Positions 6,957 through 7,914 of a stretch of 7,914 nt of DNA are shown in pieces. The DNA comes from Dokdonella_A sp038237055. GTDB lineage: Bacteria; Pseudomonadota; Gammaproteobacteria; Xanthomonadales; Rhodanobacteraceae. The position numbers were made by a program, and so were the translations under genes. Location of the stretch: positions 1 to 7,914 of the forward strand of contig JBBRZD010000142.1 of the NCBI GenBank assembly GCA_038237055.1, in the 5' to 3' direction. A model generated the notes under the pieces. That model ran no database searches. It was not told the origin of the DNA and was given only the letters and a program-made list of their open reading frames with translations. Each line of letters opens with the position of its first letter. Position 1 is the stretch's first letter.

Positions 6957-7914
6957 CTAGTTCGTATAGTTATGCAGCGTCGGAAGCGCGCATGCCTGGC
7001 TTCCGGCCACGCATGCGACTGTCACCTCATTGGGATCATCGTATTTGACGTTGAGATAGTAGTCCGTGTTCGCCTGCAGAATGCATTTCGACTGGTTTGT
7101 CGTGGCAAAAGTCCAGGTGAGCAAATTGTCGCCGGCTCCCGACGCCGACCTGATGCAGCCCGCACTCGCATTCGTGAAGCTGCCGCATGTTGTGCTCACG
7201 GTCATGTCTATCATAGGCGCCGCAATATTGTAGGGAAAGGTGAAAGCCCCTGTCTTGGTCGGAGAAGATGCCCCGGTGCGGAAGTGCGCCGCGAGGAAAT
7301 TAGTGCGCACAAAGTTTTTCAGCGTGGGCGCTGAACCTTGACGACCCGGCCAAGGCAGACTCGTATCTGTTGTACTGTAATGCCCCCAGATATTGTCCCA
7401 CTCGGTTGTATCCACACCCGCTCGAACGGGTGTCGTATATGCGCCGTAGAAGACGCTGGTGGTCAGAATTCTGGTCAGAACAGCAGGAGCTCCCGCACAA
7501 GCACTCAAGGGACTTACGACCAACTGCAACGGCGGACTGGTGATAGAGCCGCCCGTGTTCGCGCATGTAAGCTGCAGCGTGTAGTTACCAGCCTGCGATA
7601 TCGTTACCGTGCGCGGCGATGTGACCGTGCTGAGCGTAGTCCAGCCAGTCACATTGGCGGCAGTTCCAGCTGTGACCATCCCCGTGCACGTGCTGGCATT
7701 GGCGACATTCCAGCTGATCGGAAACGGAACGGCCATCGTGGGAGCAGCCGGGTAGGCGGCGAGCGTCAAACCATCGGTTGAAGTTGGCGGACTCGGCGGA
7801 GCGCCAACAACAGTGATTGCCAGTGGGGGGCTGATGAGGCTGTTTGGCGCACCACCGGGGTTTGAACAGGTTAGTTGCAACGTGTACGAGCCTGGCTGCG
7901 AGATGGTTACAGAG
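6957..7914 (-). CDS. Secreted Ig-like repeat protein, C-terminal part (N-terminus beyond window)
   Basis: The frame is open at the right edge; 318 residues are visible. It begins inside one Ig-like repeat (SVTISQPGSYTLQLTC...), continues into a complete repeat of about 101 residues ending TVTISQAGNYTLQLTCANTGG...SPPLQLVVS, and then enters a different C-terminal domain of about 180 residues (about 6957-7500). Each Ig unit has the paired cysteines expected of an extracellular beta sandwich (STCTG and LQLTC). Proline/Thr/Ser-rich linkers (GAPPSPPTSTDG) join the units. The C-terminal domain has six Cys (in CAGAP, TTCGSF, GCIR, KCIL, ACVAGSQAC) and the segments LLTWTFATTNQ and ANTDYYLNVKYDDPNEV, suggesting another secreted beta-rich domain; I do not recognise the family. 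An adhesin, surface-structural or carbohydrate-binding role is possible but inferred. The TAG stop follows LHNYTN, and no sorting motif is seen at the end. Confidence 0.85.
   Translation of the reverse strand, partial: SVTISQPGSYTLQLTCSNPGGAPNSLISPPLAITVVGAPPSPPTSTDGLTLAAYPAAPTMAVPFPISWNVANASTCTGMVTAGTAANVTGWTTLSTVTSPRTVTISQAGNYTLQLTCANTGGSITSPPLQLVVSPLSACAGAPAVLTRILTTSVFYGAYTTPVRAGVDTTEWDNIWGHYSTTDTSLPWPGRQGSAPTLKNFVRTNFLAAHFRTGASSPTKTGAFTFPYNIAAPMIDMTVSTTCGSFTNASAGCIRSASGAGDNLLTWTFATTNQSKCILQANTDYYLNVKYDDPNEVTVACVAGSQACALPTLHNYTN
7568..7607. repeat. Ig-repeat DNA unit, downstream copy
   Basis: This stretch matches 7871-7910 at 29 of 40 positions by my count, exactly 303 bp apart, and encodes the VTISQAGNYTLQL segment. 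The spacing gives the 101-residue period of the Ig-like repeats. Confidence 0.7.
7871..7910. repeat. Ig-repeat DNA unit, upstream copy (array continues beyond the edge)
   Basis: This is the partner of 7568-7607 and encodes VTISQPGSYTLQL. More copies are expected upstream of the window, because the protein is cut in mid-repeat. Confidence 0.65.

Noticed and set aside
1..7914. CRISPR array, tRNA, rRNA or insertion sequence
   Set aside because: No short regularly spaced repeats, no cloverleaf or rRNA-like stretch, and no transposase motif or terminal inverted repeat pair was seen on either strand.

Overview
The window is GC-rich, and every gene I can support lies on the minus strand, so the genes read from right to left. 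The GC-rich codon use, Gram-negative type envelope genes (a Wzm/Wzt polysaccharide exporter and a periplasmic SurA/PpiC-like protein) and an Ig-repeat secreted protein suggest a Gram-negative proteobacterium. Xanthomonadales (Dyella/Rhodanobacter/Lysobacter type) is my guess from general style only; there is no rRNA or other marker to confirm it.

Right part (5638-7914): the C-terminal portion of a secreted or surface protein with Ig-like repeats of about 101 residues, followed by a distinct Cys-containing C-terminal domain of about 180 residues (6957-7914, cut by the window edge). A 354-360 bp gap with one strong hairpin (6867-6903) follows, then a complete signal-peptide-bearing parvulin-type (PpiC/SurA-like) protein (5638-6597). 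Its parvulin domain lacks one of the usual histidines.

Gap (5305-5637): 333 bp with a perfect 12-bp palindrome and no convincing gene. It probably carries the promoter of the left-hand operon, but I see no clear -35/-10 pair.

Left part (1-5304): a tightly packed polysaccharide export and assembly operon. In order of transcription: an ABC-2 permease (Wzm type, 4534-5304); an ABC ATPase with a C-terminal carbohydrate-recognition domain (Wzt type, 3332-4537), overlapping the permease by 4 bp (GTGA); a SAM methyltransferase with a short coiled-coil tail (2427-3335), overlapping Wzt by 4 bp (ATGA); a large protein of 621 aa with a PqqD/winged-helix-like N-terminus and a GT-A-like glycosyltransferase core (556-2421); and a family 2 glycosyltransferase that runs off the left edge (1-541). 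The likely joint job is to build an O-antigen-like glycan on a lipid carrier in the cytoplasm, perhaps cap or modify its end by methylation, and export it through Wzm/Wzt, with the Wzt C-terminal domain reading the finished chain. The least familiar parts are the 621-aa PqqD-like/glycosyltransferase fusion and the C-terminal domain of the Ig-repeat protein.
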